Numbered from the stretch's first letter, positions 1-9,986 are shown. The stretch is DNA of 64,000 nt from Sphingorhabdus profundilacus (GCF_009769755.1 NZ_SDWJ01000001.1:992001-1056000), one strand, 5' to 3'. The notes: a model not told the origin generated them from the letters alone. Made by a program: numbers and translations.

Positions 1-1930
1 ATTCGGTTTCGGGGTGCACACCAAGGACTTCTGGACCAGTGTCTTCCCCGTTTTCACCGCCCGGCTGTGCAAATTTTCGTGTATATTTACAATCAGGATA
101 GTTCGAACACGCCACAAAAGCACCAAAGCGGCCGCCGCGCAGAGCCAGTTTGCCTTCGCCGCATTTGGGGCAAAGCCGTGGATCGCTTCCGTCTTCAAGT
201 TCAGGAAAAAGATAGGGGGAAAGAAATTTGTCCAACTCGGCCGTTATGTCGGACGGTTTTAAGTCCAGGACCTCAACTGTTTTTGGTTTGAAATCACGCC
301 AAAAACTCTCCAGAAATACCTGCCACTGCGCCCTGCCACCGCTGATGTCATCAAGCTGATCTTCCAGACCCGCGGTATAATCATATGCGACGTAGCGTTC
401 GAAATAACGTTCGAGAAAGGCTGTTAAAAGCCGACCTGATTCCTCAGTAAAGAAACGGTTTTTTTCCACCCGGACATAGGCGCGATCTTTTAGTACCTGA
501 ATAGTTGAGGCATAGGTCGAAGGTCGACCAATACCCAACTCTTCTAACCGCTTTACCAACGTGGCTTCGGAAAATCGCGGTGGGGGTTGCGTAAAATGCT
601 GGGTCTTTTCTACTCCATGTTTTGCAGGAGAATCTCCGGCGGTCATGGGCGGCAGAATGGCACTGTCTTCGCCCTCGCTATCATCAAGCCCTTCTTCATA
701 AACGGCTAGAAATCCAGGAAATTTCATGACCTGACCAGTTGCGCGCAACCCGGTTTGACCCGTGCCGTCGAGCAGATCGACTGTTGTGCGCTCCATTCTG
801 GCCGAAGCCATCTGGCTCGCCATCGCGCGTTTATATATGAGGTCGTACAGCCGTCCATGATCCCCCGATCCCGCTTTATCTTTTGAAAAATCGGTCGGGC
901 GAATGGCCTCGTGCGCCTCTTGTGCGTTCTTCGCTTTGGTTTGATAGACGCGTGGTTTTTCAGGTAAATAACCACTATCGAACCGATCGGCGATAGTTTT
1001 GCGAGCTGCTGAAATCGCGCTGCCGTCCATTTGCACACCATCCGTACGCATATAGGTTATGGCGCCGTCTTCATACAGCCCTTGCGCGACTCTCATCGTA
1101 TGGCTGGCGGAAAAACCGAGCTTGCGTGCCGCTTCCTGCTGCAAGGTTGACGTCGTGAATGGGGGTTGCGGATTACGGGTAACCGGTCTTGTTTCAACAT
1201 TGTCGACCAAGAAATTTCCTGACTCGACGGCCAATCGCGCGGCTTCGGCCTGTGGTTCGCTTTTCAGGTCCATTTTATCAAGCTTGACACCCACATGGCG
1301 GGTCAATCTTGCTTCGAATTTTTGCCCCTTATGTTCCATATTGGCCTTGACTGACCAATATTCCTGCGGCCGAAATGCTTCGATTTCACGGTCACGCTCA
1401 ACAATCAGACGAAGCGCAACGGATTGCACACGACCCGCCGATTTTGCCCCGGGAAGTTTTCTCCACAAAACCGGTGAAAGGGTAAATCCGACCAGATAAT
1501 CAAGCGCACGCCGGGCACGGTAGGCATCGATCAAGTCGATATCCAGCTCCCTCGGCCGCGCCATCGCCTCAGTCACCGCCGCCTTGGTAATTGCGTTAAA
1601 CGTAACCCGCCCGACATTTTTTGGAAGCGCCTTTTTCTTCGCCAACACTTCCTGAACATGCCAACTAATAGCCTCCCCTTCACGATCAGGGTCGGTTGCG
1701 AGTATCAGGCCGTCCGCTTTCTTGGCTTCGTCGGTGATAGCCTTTAACTGCTTCGCCTTGTCTGCATAATTGTCCCACAGCATTTCAAAGCCGTTGTCAG
1801 GGTCAACCGAACCATCTTTCGGCGGAAGATCCCGAATATGTCCATAGGAGGCGAGTACCTTGTAGCCAGGCCCCAGATACTTCTCGATTGTCTTGGCTTT
1901 TGCAGGTGATTCAACGATGACTAATTGCAT
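1..1930 (-). CDS. topA: DNA topoisomerase I (3' end outside window)
   Basis: Type IA topoisomerase that relaxes negative supercoils. The ATG is at 1930, about 643 codons lie in the window and no stop is reached, so the gene is partial. The N-terminus (MQLVIVESPAKAKTIEKY) is the Toprim strand of the family. The active-site tyrosine sits in ITYMRTDG at about residue 293 (near base 1054), and an RPSTYAS motif follows near base 510. The last visible part is a C-terminal zinc ribbon with CPKC and CSNYPDC pairs (about bases 80-175). dprA lies immediately upstream on the same strand, an order common in alphaproteobacteria. Several open frames on the other strand here are shadows of this gene. Confidence 0.95.
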   Translation of the reverse strand, partial: MQLVIVESPAKAKTIEKYLGPGYKVLASYGHIRDLPPKDGSVDPDNGFEMLWDNYADKAKQLKAITDEAKKADGLILATDPDREGEAISWHVQEVLAKKKALPKNVGRVTFNAITKAAVTEAMARPRELDIDLIDAYRARRALDYLVGFTLSPVLWRKLPGAKSAGRVQSVALRLIVERDREIEAFRPQEYWSVKANMEHKGQKFEARLTRHVGVKLDKMDLKSEPQAEAARLAVESGNFLVDNVETRPVTRNPQPPFTTSTLQQEAARKLGFSASHTMRVAQGLYEDGAITYMRTDGVQMDGSAISAARKTIADRFDSGYLPEKPRVYQTKAKNAQEAHEAIRPTDFSKDKAGSGDHGRLYDLIYKRAMASQMASARMERTTVDLLDGTGQTGLRATGQVMKFPGFLAVYEEGLDDSEGEDSAILPPMTAGDSPAKHGVEKTQHFTQPPPRFSEATLVKRLEELGIGRPSTYASTIQVLKDRAYVRVEKNRFFTEESGRLLTAFLERYFERYVAYDYTAGLEDQLDDISGGRAQWQVFLESFWRDFKPKTVEVLDLKPSDITAELDKFLSPYLFPELEDGSDPRLCPKCGEGKLALRGGRFGAFVACSNYPDCKYTRKFAQPGGENGEDTGPEVLGVHPETE

Positions 1931-2010
1931 GATATTATGAACTTTTCTAAAATCTCTCGCGTACGCGTATAGGCTGATGGGGTTAATGGTGTGCCGTCAA
2001 GCCAAAAAAT

Positions 2011-3102
2011 TCATGCCGCCAGACGCACTTTTCCACCTGCCCCGCGTTCCAATTTTCCAGCCAGTTCCATTTCCAGCAAAACCATCTGAACAAGTGATTG
2101 ATTGCAGCCTGACTGGCGAACAAGTTCGTCAACCGAGACATAGGTCATCCCCATCAGGTTGATAACCGACTGTCGTTCTGCGCCCGTTTCTTCTGAAACT
2201 GGAAAAGTTGGAGGGACCTTGCCTGATGGGCGGCGAACCATTTGCGCGTCAATCGGTTGGATCAGTTCAGATATATCAGCTGCATTTTGCACCAAAGTGG
2301 CGCCTTCGCGGATCAACTGGTTACATCCGTGTGAACGGGGGTCGAGAGGGGAGCCTGGAATGGCCATAACCTCCCGCCCCGATTCTGCGGCGAGTCGTGC
2401 CGTGATGAGCGACCCCGATTTCGGGGCGGCTTCAATCACAACCGTTCCCAAGGCCAGTCCGGCGATAATCCGGTTGCGATATGGAAAGTGCCGGGCACGC
2501 GGTTCGGTCGCAGGCGGTTGTTCCGCAATCAGCAGCCCGCGCTCGGCAATGGCATTTTGAAGGTCCTGGTTCTCCGGCGGATAGACCACATCAATCCCGC
2601 CAGCGATCACTGCCACCGTTCCGCTATCTATCGACCCGATGTGGGCGGCGGTATCGATGCCGCGAGCCAGTCCAGATACCACCGAGATTCCGGCCTGCCC
2701 TAATTCGAACGCCAATGTCCGTGCAAATCTGCAGGCCCCGGCCGATGCATTGCGTGCGCCGACCATCGCGACCGTCGGTCGACCCAACAACCCGATTTCA
2801 CCACGCACGGTGATGACCGGCGGCGCATTATCAATATGGGACAGCAATTCAGGATAATCGGCATCATCCATGAAGATATATCGTGCGCGTAATGCCGCGA
2901 TGGCGGTCATTTCACGTTCTATCATCGCGGGGTTCGCCAGTATCGCCTTGGTCTCGCCGCCGCCTATTACCAAATCCGGCAACGCATCCAAAGCCTGCTT
3001 TGCGCTGCCGAAACGCGCAATCAACCGGCGATAGGTGACCGGACCAATGTTCGGTGAACGAATGAGGCGCAGTTTATCAAACGAGGTCTGGCCAAACGGC
3101 AT
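2011..3102 (-). CDS. dprA: DNA-processing protein DprA
   Basis: DprA loads RecA onto incoming single-stranded DNA during natural transformation. The 363-residue protein has the full Rossmann-like core: MVGARN (113-118), GLARGID (144-150), FPYRNRIIAGL (206-216), PGS (249-251) and GCNQLIREGA (259-268). A C-terminal winged-helix segment occupies about 311-361, as in the longer members of the family. The start lies just after the plsY stop, so plsY-dprA-topA may be cotranscribed. No strong Shine-Dalgarno is seen before the ATG, so the start is the likely rather than proven one. Presence of dprA alone does not show competence. Confidence 0.93.
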   Translation of the reverse strand: MPFGQTSFDKLRLIRSPNIGPVTYRRLIARFGSAKQALDALPDLVIGGGETKAILANPAMIEREMTAIAALRARYIFMDDADYPELLSHIDNAPPVITVRGEIGLLGRPTVAMVGARNASAGACRFARTLAFELGQAGISVVSGLARGIDTAAHIGSIDSGTVAVIAGGIDVVYPPENQDLQNAIAERGLLIAEQPPATEPRARHFPYRNRIIAGLALGTVVIEAAPKSGSLITARLAAESGREVMAIPGSPLDPRSHGCNQLIREGATLVQNAADISELIQPIDAQMVRRPSGKVPPTFPVSEETGAERQSVINLMGMTYVSVDELVRQSGCNQSLVQMVLLEMELAGKLERGAGGKVRLAA

Positions 3103-3111
3103 TTTACAGGC

Positions 3112-3711
3112 TCAGACTTTACTTTTCCCGATTCGCGGTTCCGTACCGTGGATCAAATTTTTGATATTCGCATGATGTTTCCAGAAAATTATCCCCGAGC
3201 AGGCACCAAGCAACGGCACAAGTTCAAATTGCCGGAAATAAACAGCTGCGATTGGCGCCACTATTGCGGCGAGCAACCCTCCAACCGACGAAATCCGGAA
3301 AATCAGCAATGCGCCGACCCATGTGATCGCATAAACCACACCAATCTGCCAAAACAGTCCGAACAAGATGCCGGCATAGGTCGCGACCCCCTTGCCGCCT
3401 TTGAATTTTAGCCACACCGGATAAAGATGCCCGAAAAAAGCCCCTGCTGCGGCAAATACCATGGCACCGGGCAGAAATCGCTGCGCCAACCAAACAGCGG
3501 TCAGGCCCTTCAACAAATCGAGCAGCAAGGTTAGTGCGGCCAATCCTTTGCGTCCTGTCCGTAGTACATTTGTCGCGCCGATATTGCCCGAACCTATATG
3601 GCGAATGTCACCGCCGCCCGCCGCTTTTGTCAGCAACAGGCCGAACGGGATTGAACCGAGCAAATAGCCCAGAAACAATGCCGGAATAATGTTTGGCCAA
3701 ATGGCGGTCAT
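3112..3711 (-). CDS. plsY: Acyl-phosphate:glycerol-3-phosphate acyltransferase PlsY
   Basis: Inner-membrane enzyme that transfers an acyl group from acyl-phosphate to glycerol 3-phosphate, the first step of phospholipid synthesis. The 199 residues are the usual length and strongly hydrophobic. The three conserved loops are visible: GSGNIGATNVLR (40-51), HLYPVWLKFKGGKGVAT (95-111) and HHANIKNLIHGTE (179-191). It is transcribed away from murI; the 101-bp gap between them should hold both promoters. Confidence 0.95.
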   Translation of the reverse strand: MTAIWPNIIPALFLGYLLGSIPFGLLLTKAAGGGDIRHIGSGNIGATNVLRTGRKGLAALTLLLDLLKGLTAVWLAQRFLPGAMVFAAAGAFFGHLYPVWLKFKGGKGVATYAGILFGLFWQIGVVYAITWVGALLIFRISSVGGLLAAIVAPIAAVYFRQFELVPLLGACSGIIFWKHHANIKNLIHGTEPRIGKSKV

Positions 3712-3812
3712 GGGGCGAATCCTCTAACTATCTGTATTACGTAGCTGTTTTGTTCCGCCTTCTCAAGTCAGCTTAACTTGCCTAAAACCGGTCATACCGA
3801 TATCAGATCCCG

Positions 3813-4616
3813 ATGTCGTCAAGCGATCCGAGCGCACCTTTACTATTTTTCGATTCTGGCATTGGCGGATTATCGGTGTTGCGTGAAGTCAGGCAATCCT
3901 TGCCATTCGCGCCTCTGGTCTATGCGGCAGACTATGCCGGATTGCCCTATGGAACAAAGAGCGAGGCCGAGATTATGGCCCGTGTCCCTGCACTGCTAGG
4001 CCGGTTGGTCGAACGATATCGTCCGCGCTTAATTGCTATTGCTTGCAACACCGCTTGCACCATTGCCCTGTCGCATGTCCGCGCTGCGCTGGATGTGCCC
4101 GTGGTCGGAACGGTTCCCGCGATCAAACCTGCGGCGGAAATGACGCAGACCGGAGTGATCGGTTTATTGGGAACTGCGGCAACGATCAGGCAAGCCTATG
4201 TCGACAGACTGCAAATGGCGCATGCGCCAGGCATGACTTTGTTGCGCCATGCCGCCCCTGAACTGGTGCATGCCGCTGAATCCAAGCTGAGGACAGAATG
4301 TGTCGACCCCCAAGTGTATCAAGATGCGATGCGCGGCCTGACCAATCACCCGGATGGTGACCGTCTGGATGTCGTTGTTTTGGGATGCACCCATTTTCCA
4401 TTGGTTCAAGACGAATTGGCCGCCGCTTCAAATGGGATTCGCTTTGTTGATGGATCTGCAGGCATAGCCAGGCGCATATCCCATCTTACTGCGGAACAAA
4501 ATTGGCCACCTGCCCCAACAGACGGCATATTTGTAACGACCGGGAACGTTCAGGACATCAACGCTTTGCGCCCTGCGCTCGCAACATTCGGTTTGACCCA
4601 GATCAAATCACTTTAA
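3813..4616 (+). CDS. murI: Glutamate racemase
   Basis: Cofactor-independent racemase that makes D-glutamate for peptidoglycan. The 267-residue protein begins with the family motif FFDSGIGGLSVL (12-23) and carries the two catalytic cysteines in ACNTA (Cys78) and in GCTHFPL (about residue 191). Length and motif order are ordinary for MurI. It is followed on the same strand by hemA after about 130 bases. Confidence 0.95.
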   Translation: MSSSDPSAPLLFFDSGIGGLSVLREVRQSLPFAPLVYAADYAGLPYGTKSEAEIMARVPALLGRLVERYRPRLIAIACNTACTIALSHVRAALDVPVVGTVPAIKPAAEMTQTGVIGLLGTAATIRQAYVDRLQMAHAPGMTLLRHAAPELVHAAESKLRTECVDPQVYQDAMRGLTNHPDGDRLDVVVLGCTHFPLVQDELAAASNGIRFVDGSAGIARRISHLTAEQNWPPAPTDGIFVTTGNVQDINALRPALATFGLTQIKSL

Positions 4617-4744
4617 CCGCTTCCGGGCTATAGAGGCAATTGCAACGACGGTTATTGCAAGTCGTTCGCGCTGGATTTTTCCGTTTCCGGCGATTAAGGG
4701 CGACTAAATGCTGCCGAGGCAGTCCATATCGGGGTGTATGTTCC

Positions 4745-5965
4745 GTGAATTACGATGCAGTTTTTGACAAGGCCATTGACCGTCTCCACGCTGAGGGGCG
4801 TTATCGCGTTTTCATCGACATTTTGCGAAACAAAGGGGCCTATCCCAATGCGCGGTGCTTTGCCGGGCATAATGGACCAAAACCGATTACGGTGTGGTGC
4901 TCCAATGACTATCTGTGCATGGGCCAGCATCCGAAAGTTATTTCCGCGATGGAAGAGGCTTTACACGATGTCGGCGCCGGTTCGGGTGGAACCCGAAACA
5001 TTGGTGGCAATACGCATTATCATATCGAACTGGAACATGAACTTGCCGATCTTCATGGCAAGGGTGGGGCGTTGCTGTTTACGTCCGGCTATGTATCGAA
5101 CGATGCCACCTTGTCGACCCTGGCAAAGGTTCTGCCCGGATGTATCATTTATTCCGACGAGCTCAATCATGCGTCGATGATCGCCGGCATCCGCAATGCC
5201 GGATGTGAAAAGCGTGTATGGCGTCATAATGACATAGCTCATCTTGAAGAGCTTCTGGCTGCCGACGATCCCGAAGCACCGAAATTGATTGCTTTTGAAA
5301 GCGTATATTCAATGGATGGTGATGTAGCGCCGATTGCGGCCGTATGCGATCTGGCAGATAAATATAATGCGCTGACCTATTGCGACGAAGTGCATGCGGT
5401 TGGTATGTATGGCGCACGCGGTGGCGGTATTACCGAACGTGACGGCGTGGCAGACCGGGTAACCATAATCGAGGGCACCTTGGGCAAGGCCTTTGGCGTG
5501 ATGGGCGGATATATTGCCGCGGATCAAAAAATCGTCGATGTCATCCGCAGCTATGCACCCGGTTTTATCTTCACAACATCGCTTTCACCGGTGCTGGTTG
5601 CTGGCGTGTTGGCGGCGGTCAAACATCTCAAATCGTCGAGCGAAGAGCGCGATGCCCAACAAGCCAACGCGGCAATGTTGAAGGCACTTTTTGCAGAGGC
5701 TGGCCTGCCTGTTATGATGAGCAATACGCACATTGTGCCACTGATGGTGGGGGATCCGGTCAAGGCCAAAAGGATCAGCGACACGTTGCTGGCCGAATAT
5801 GGCGTTTATGTGCAGCCGATCAACTATCCAACCGTACCGCGCGGCACCGAACGCCTGCGTTTCACGCCGGGTCCGCATCATGACGAAAATATGATGCGCG
5901 AATTGACCGATGCGCTTGTGGAAATCTGGGGGCGGTTGGAACTGCGCGTCGCCCAAGCGGCTTAA
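4745..5965 (+). CDS. hemA: 5-aminolevulinate synthase (C4 pathway)
   Basis: PLP enzyme that condenses glycine and succinyl-CoA to 5-aminolevulinate, the first haem precursor in alphaproteobacteria. I place the start at GTG 4745, giving 406 residues beginning [10 protein letters not shown], because the upstream 35 in-frame codons do not resemble the family. Motifs: DELNHASM (138-145), [10 protein letters not shown] (214-223) and the PLP lysine in GTLGKAFG (Lys248). The stop overlaps by four bases the stop of the convergent dehydratase gene. Use of ALAS rather than glutamyl-tRNA reductase supports the alphaproteobacterial assignment. Confidence 0.95.
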   Translation: MNYDAVFDKAIDRLHAEGRYRVFIDILRNKGAYPNARCFAGHNGPKPITVWCSNDYLCMGQHPKVISAMEEALHDVGAGSGGTRNIGGNTHYHIELEHELADLHGKGGALLFTSGYVSNDATLSTLAKVLPGCIIYSDELNHASMIAGIRNAGCEKRVWRHNDIAHLEELLAADDPEAPKLIAFESVYSMDGDVAPIAAVCDLADKYNALTYCDEVHAVGMYGARGGGITERDGVADRVTIIEGTLGKAFGVMGGYIAADQKIVDVIRSYAPGFIFTTSLSPVLVAGVLAAVKHLKSSSEERDAQQANAAMLKALFAEAGLPVMMSNTHIVPLMVGDPVKAKRISDTLLAEYGVYVQPINYPTVPRGTERLRFTPGPHHDENMMRELTDALVEIWGRLELRVAQAA

Positions 5966-6939
5966 CCTACCATCTGAATATAAGTATCGCGGTCGACATT
6001 GCCACCTGACAATGTGACGACGGTTATTGGTTTTGCCGTCACCTTGCCCGACATGACCGCCGCCAAAGCGACGGCGCCGCCCGGTTCAACGACCAGATGC
6101 AGTTTTTCAAATACAAGCCGCATCGCCGCGGCCACTTCGGATGTTGATACCGCAACGCCTTTCGACACCCGATGCCGCAGCACTTCAAAATTGATTGGGT
6201 AGGTTTGCGGGGTTTGCAACGCATCGCACTTCGTTGGATAACCAAGGTCACGCACAGGCAAAATTTCATCGGCCTCAAGTGATCTTATGACGTCATCCCA
6301 TCCTTCGGGTTCGGCAATAACCATTTCGGCATCGGGACAGGCCAATGAAAGACCCGCTGCAAGCCCTCCACCACCGCAACACGCCACAATTTGGTCTGGA
6401 CCGCCCAACCCTCTGTCTTTTAGCTGATCGATGATTTCTATACCGGCGCTGCCTTGCCCTTCGATCACCCATGGATCACCATAGGCATGCACTAATGTAG
6501 CGCCGCTTTTTGCGATCAGCCCTGCAGCAATTTCATCCCGCGATTCGGTTGCACGATCATATAGAATGATGTCTGCCCCATATGCCCGGGTCGCGTCGAG
6601 TTTCGTTTTGGGGGCATTGGACGGCATGACAATCGTCGCGGCGATTCCAAGCCGCTTTGCCGCCCACGCGACACCTTGGGCATGGTTTCCACTTGAAACG
6701 CCGACCACCCCCCTCGCCTGTTGCTCTCGCGTCAAATCGGTAAGCCGGTGCCAGGCTCCTCGAATTTTAAATGCACCGACAGGTTGCAGCATTTCTGCCT
6801 TGCACCACAATGTTATGCCGTCAATTTCCAACGGCAATAAAGGAGTTTGGGGCAGGATTTTGGTAATCTTTGCCGCCGCGCGCACTATTCCTGCATGGTC
6901 TGGTTTACGGCCGGGTGAGAGCAATTCTTGTCCTGTCAT
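5962..6939 (-). CDS. Threonine/serine dehydratase-like PLP enzyme
   Basis: Fold-type II PLP enzyme of the threonine ammonia-lyase / serine racemase group. The PLP lysine is in GAFKIRG (Lys58), the substrate loop is SSGNHAQG (82-89) and the phosphate-binding loop is [10 protein letters not shown] (187-196). At 325 residues it lacks the C-terminal regulatory ACT domains of biosynthetic IlvA, so a catabolic threonine dehydratase or a serine/hydroxy-aspartate dehydratase is equally possible. It is convergent with hemA and divergent from the polyamine genes. Confidence 0.85.
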   Translation of the reverse strand: MTGQELLSPGRKPDHAGIVRAAAKITKILPQTPLLPLEIDGITLWCKAEMLQPVGAFKIRGAWHRLTDLTREQQARGVVGVSSGNHAQGVAWAAKRLGIAATIVMPSNAPKTKLDATRAYGADIILYDRATESRDEIAAGLIAKSGATLVHAYGDPWVIEGQGSAGIEIIDQLKDRGLGGPDQIVACCGGGGLAAGLSLACPDAEMVIAEPEGWDDVIRSLEADEILPVRDLGYPTKCDALQTPQTYPINFEVLRHRVSKGVAVSTSEVAAAMRLVFEKLHLVVEPGGAVALAAVMSGKVTAKPITVVTLSGGNVDRDTYIQMVG

Positions 6940-6992
6940 AAAAGACCCCTATATGCGTGCGCTAACGAATCCCTGATAAAAGGAACGGGCAA

Positions 6993-8201
6993 ATGAGCAA
7001 GGTGTTGGTTATTGGCGCAGGCGGCGTTGGTTCGGTGGCTGTCCACAAGATGGCAATGAACCCCGAAATTTTCAGCCATATCAGCCTTGCGAGCCGCACC
7101 AAATCGAAGTGCGATGCGATTGCGGATTCGGTAAAGGCCCGCACCGGTGTTGACATCGATACCTATGGATTGGATGCGGATGACATCGCGGCAACCACCA
7201 CGCTGCTGAACAGCATCAAGCCTGCCTTGGTTGTAAACCTTGCCCTGCCGTATCAAGACCTCAATATCATGGAGGCCTGCCTTGCGGCTGGCGTGCATTA
7301 TATGGACACCGCCAATTATGAACCTTTGGATGTCGCCAAGTTCGAATATCATTGGCAGTGGGCATATCAGGACCGTTTCAAGGATGCTGGCTTGACCGCG
7401 CTGCTTGGTTCCGGTTTCGACCCCGGGGTCACCAGCGTCTTCACCACCTATCTGAAAAAGCATCATTTCGACCGGATCGACACGCTCGACATTTTGGATT
7501 GCAATGGCGGTGATCACGGGCAGGCCTTTGCCACCAATTTCAATCCGGAAATCAACATCCGCGAAGTTACGGCCGTGGCGCGGCATTGGGAAAATGGTGA
7601 TTGGGTCGAAACACCGCCCATGTCGGTAAAGCAGAGCTTTGATTTTGAGGCGGTTGGCCCCAAAAACATGTACCTCATGTATCATGAGGAAATCGAAAGC
7701 CTGAAAACCCATTTGCCCGAGATCAAGCGCATACGGTTCTGGATGACCTTTGGCGATGCTTACATAACGCACCTCAATGTGCTTCAGGCCGTCGGCATGA
7801 CGCGAATTGATCCCGTGATGTATGAAGGCAGGGAAATCATTCCGTTGCAGTTCCTGAAGGCTGTTTTACCGGAACCGGCGAGCCTTGGCCCGACGACCAA
7901 GGGCAAGACCAATATCGGCTGCATCGCGACCGGACTTGGCAAGGATGGCAAAGAAAAGACGCTCTACATCTACAATATCTGCGACCATGAAGACGCCTAT
8001 GCCGAAACCGGCAACCAAGCCGTCAGCTATACGACAGGAGTTCCTGCGATGATCGGCGCAGCGATGTTGGTGACGGGCAAGTGGTCGGGCGCTGGCGTCT
8101 GGAACATGGAGCAGTTCGATCCCGATCCGTTCATGGACATGCTGAACGCACATGGCCTGCCTTGGCAGGTGAAGGAACTCGACGGACCTTTGGGTTTTTG
8201 A
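6993..8201 (+). CDS. Carboxynorspermidine dehydrogenase (saccharopine dehydrogenase family)
   Basis: NAD(P)H enzyme that reductively joins aspartate semialdehyde to a diamine, giving carboxy(nor)spermidine. The 402-residue protein has an N-terminal Rossmann motif GAGGVGS (8-14) and the saccharopine dehydrogenase-like body, including GFDPGVTSVF. The role is supported by its neighbour 500 bp downstream, a carboxynorspermidine decarboxylase, and by an ornithine-type decarboxylase after that. An AAGGA ribosome binding site precedes the ATG. Whether the diamine is putrescine (giving spermidine) or diaminopropane cannot be told from sequence. Confidence 0.88.
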   Translation: MSKVLVIGAGGVGSVAVHKMAMNPEIFSHISLASRTKSKCDAIADSVKARTGVDIDTYGLDADDIAATTTLLNSIKPALVVNLALPYQDLNIMEACLAAGVHYMDTANYEPLDVAKFEYHWQWAYQDRFKDAGLTALLGSGFDPGVTSVFTTYLKKHHFDRIDTLDILDCNGGDHGQAFATNFNPEINIREVTAVARHWENGDWVETPPMSVKQSFDFEAVGPKNMYLMYHEEIESLKTHLPEIKRIRFWMTFGDAYITHLNVLQAVGMTRIDPVMYEGREIIPLQFLKAVLPEPASLGPTTKGKTNIGCIATGLGKDGKEKTLYIYNICDHEDAYAETGNQAVSYTTGVPAMIGAAMLVTGKWSGAGVWNMEQFDPDPFMDMLNAHGLPWQVKELDGPLGF

Positions 8202-8206
8202 TTTCT

Positions 8207-8247
8207 GGTTCTCGCAGAGGTGCAGAGATCACGCAGAGACCGCAAAG
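8207..8247 (+). repeat. Left inverted repeat of GxxExxY cassette
   Basis: Begins GGTTCTCGCAGAG and contains several CGCAGAG-like units. It pairs with the reverse complement of 8646-8686 at 33 of 41 positions. AAGGGG at its inner edge lies six bases before the ATG at 8256. Confidence 0.75.
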
Positions 8248-8255
8248 GGGTATGA

Positions 8256-8642
8256 ATGCGAATTGATGAAATCAGCGCTATCGTTGTGGATGAATGCATT
8301 TCTATCCATAGAGAGCTTGGGCCAGGCTTGTTCGAAAGCGTTTACGAGACGATTTTAGCTGGCGGGTTGGAAGCAAGGGGGCTGAAAGTAGCTCGGCAAG
8401 TGCCCGTACCGCTCATTTTTGATAATCATGCATTCGAAGCAGCATTTAAAATAGACATTCTGGTCGATGATCGACTCATTCTCGAAATCAAGTCTGTGGA
8501 AAGACTGGACAAGGCCCATGCCCGTCAATTGCTTACCTATTTGAGGATATTTAAGCAGCCCGTCGGGTTGCTTCTGAATTTTTCCGAAGCAACCATGAAG
8601 GACGGCATCCGTCGTATGGTGAACGACTATAAACCAGAATAG
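8256..8642 (+). CDS. GxxExxY family protein
   Basis: 128-residue protein with the name-giving motif GLFESVY (24-30) and a KIDILVDDRLILEIK segment (65-79) that matches a D...ExK nuclease-like core (Asp67, Glu77, Lys79). Families of this type are annotated as GxxExxY proteins of unknown function; a PD-(D/E)XK-related fold is my inference from the motif. It interrupts a polyamine operon and is framed by inverted repeats, so it probably arrived separately from its neighbours. No partner gene is seen. Confidence 0.85.
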   Translation: MRIDEISAIVVDECISIHRELGPGLFESVYETILAGGLEARGLKVARQVPVPLIFDNHAFEAAFKIDILVDDRLILEIKSVERLDKAHARQLLTYLRIFKQPVGLLLNFSEATMKDGIRRMVNDYKPE

Positions 8643-8645
8643 GCT

Positions 8646-8686
8646 CTCTGCGGTCCCTGCGCGAACTCAACGTCTCTGCGAGAACC
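8646..8686 (-). repeat. Right inverted repeat of GxxExxY cassette
   Basis: Reverse complement of the left copy with eight mismatches in 41. The outer 13 bases (CTCTGCGAGAACC, 8674-8686) match the left copy exactly. It starts a few bases after the GxxExxY stop and could also form a long hairpin with the left copy in the transcript. Confidence 0.75.
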
Positions 8687-8703
8687 AAAAACAGGATGAT
8701 AAT

Positions 8704-9858
8704 ATGGAAACCAAAGCTGGCGATCCCGGGGCCTTTGCCCGATTTGATTTAAACCGCGTCCCCTCGCCCGCCTTTGTCGTGGACGAAATGGCGATCCGGC
8801 GAAATCTTGCCATTCTGGCCGATGTGAAGGCAAGATCGGGCGCCAAGATTCTGGCTGCCATGAAGGCTTTTTCCATGTGGGAACTAGCGCCTGTTATCGG
8901 CGAATATCTCGACGGTGTCTGCACCAGCGGATTGTGGGAAGCCCGCTTGGCGAGCGAGAAATATCGCGGCGAAATTGCGACCTATTGCGCGGGCTATAAA
9001 GAAGCCGACATGGCGGAGATTGTTGGCATCTCGGACCATGTGATCTTCAACAGCCCGACCCAACACCGCCGCTTTGCCTCTTTCCTGAACGACAGCACCG
9101 ATGTCGGTCTACGTATCAACCCCGAACATGCCGAGGGCGAGGTCGCCAAATATGATCCCTGCTCTCCGGGCTCACGCCTCGGTTTTCCAGTCAGCCAGTT
9201 GAGGGCGGAACATCTCGAAGGTGTTTCTGGCCTGCATTTCCATACGCTATGCGAACAGGATTTTGCTCCGCTCAAACGGACATGGGACGCCCTGAAACCC
9301 AAAATCGCACCCTATTTCAGCCAGATCAAATGGCTCAATTTTGGCGGCGGCCATCACATTACTCGTGCGGATTATCAGCGCGAAGAGTTGATCTCCTTTC
9401 TGCAATCGGTTCGGGCCGAGACCGGTCTCGACGTTTATCTGGAACCTGGTGAAGCCATTGCCCTAGATGCAGGGATATTGGTCGGCGAACTGCTCGACAT
9501 GTTTGAAAATGGCATCGGCGTCGGGATTACGGACATCAGCGCCACATGCCACATGCCCGATGTCATTGAGGCGCCCTATCGGCCCGCCATGCTTGGCGAA
9601 CGGGATGATGGCCCTGCCATCCGCCTTGGCGGCCCATCCTGTTTGGCGGGCGATATTATCGGCGATTACCGATTGCCCGTATCTGCCGAACCCGGTGCCC
9701 GCTTCGCCTTCCTCGATCAGGCCCATTATTCTATGGTCAAGACAAACACCTTCAATGGTGTACCTTTGCCCTCCATATGGCTCTGGAACAGCGCGACAGA
9801 CGAGTTGAAATGCGTCAAGCAATTCGATTGGACCGAGTTCCGGGACCGGCTCAGCTAA
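8704..9858 (+). CDS. nspC: Carboxynorspermidine decarboxylase
   Basis: PLP enzyme of the alanine racemase fold that decarboxylates carboxy(nor)spermidine to (nor)spermidine. The 384-residue protein has its PLP lysine in AAMKAFSMWE (Lys54), then GLHFHTLCEQ, the glycine loop NFGGGHH and a C-terminal GGPSCLAGD with the substrate-site cysteine. A CAGGA ribosome binding site lies seven bases before the ATG. It completes the pathway begun by the dehydrogenase upstream. Confidence 0.92.
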   Translation: METKAGDPGAFARFDLNRVPSPAFVVDEMAIRRNLAILADVKARSGAKILAAMKAFSMWELAPVIGEYLDGVCTSGLWEARLASEKYRGEIATYCAGYKEADMAEIVGISDHVIFNSPTQHRRFASFLNDSTDVGLRINPEHAEGEVAKYDPCSPGSRLGFPVSQLRAEHLEGVSGLHFHTLCEQDFAPLKRTWDALKPKIAPYFSQIKWLNFGGGHHITRADYQREELISFLQSVRAETGLDVYLEPGEAIALDAGILVGELLDMFENGIGVGITDISATCHMPDVIEAPYRPAMLGERDDGPAIRLGGPSCLAGDIIGDYRLPVSAEPGARFAFLDQAHYSMVKTNTFNGVPLPSIWLWNSATDELKCVKQFDWTEFRDRLS

Positions 9859-9986
9859 AAAACTACACGAATCGCTTTACAACCGTCCCTGTTTTTCATA
9901 ATGCGCTCATCCGCTGCCCCAGGGGGACTTCCAATAACCGCAAGGCAGCCTTGTTGTTTCTGTTTATTTTTTGGGGGTCCCTTGAG

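Larger units (their letters stand above)
8203..8691. mobile_element. GxxExxY gene cassette bounded by inverted repeats
   Basis: A 490-bp insert sits between the two polyamine genes. Its ends are imperfect inverted repeats: 8207-8247 and the reverse complement of 8646-8686 agree at 33 of 41 positions, starting with a perfect GGTTCTCGCAGAG. The only gene inside is a GxxExxY family protein. The left repeat starts six bases after the upstream stop and its inner end supplies the ribosome binding site of the inner gene; the right repeat ends just before the ribosome binding site of the next gene. No target duplication is clear. Calling it mobile is an inference from this layout. Confidence 0.5.

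Noticed and set aside
6936-7772. 278-codon minus-strand frame
   Set aside because: Antisense to carboxynorspermidine dehydrogenase, which has a good start site and family motifs.
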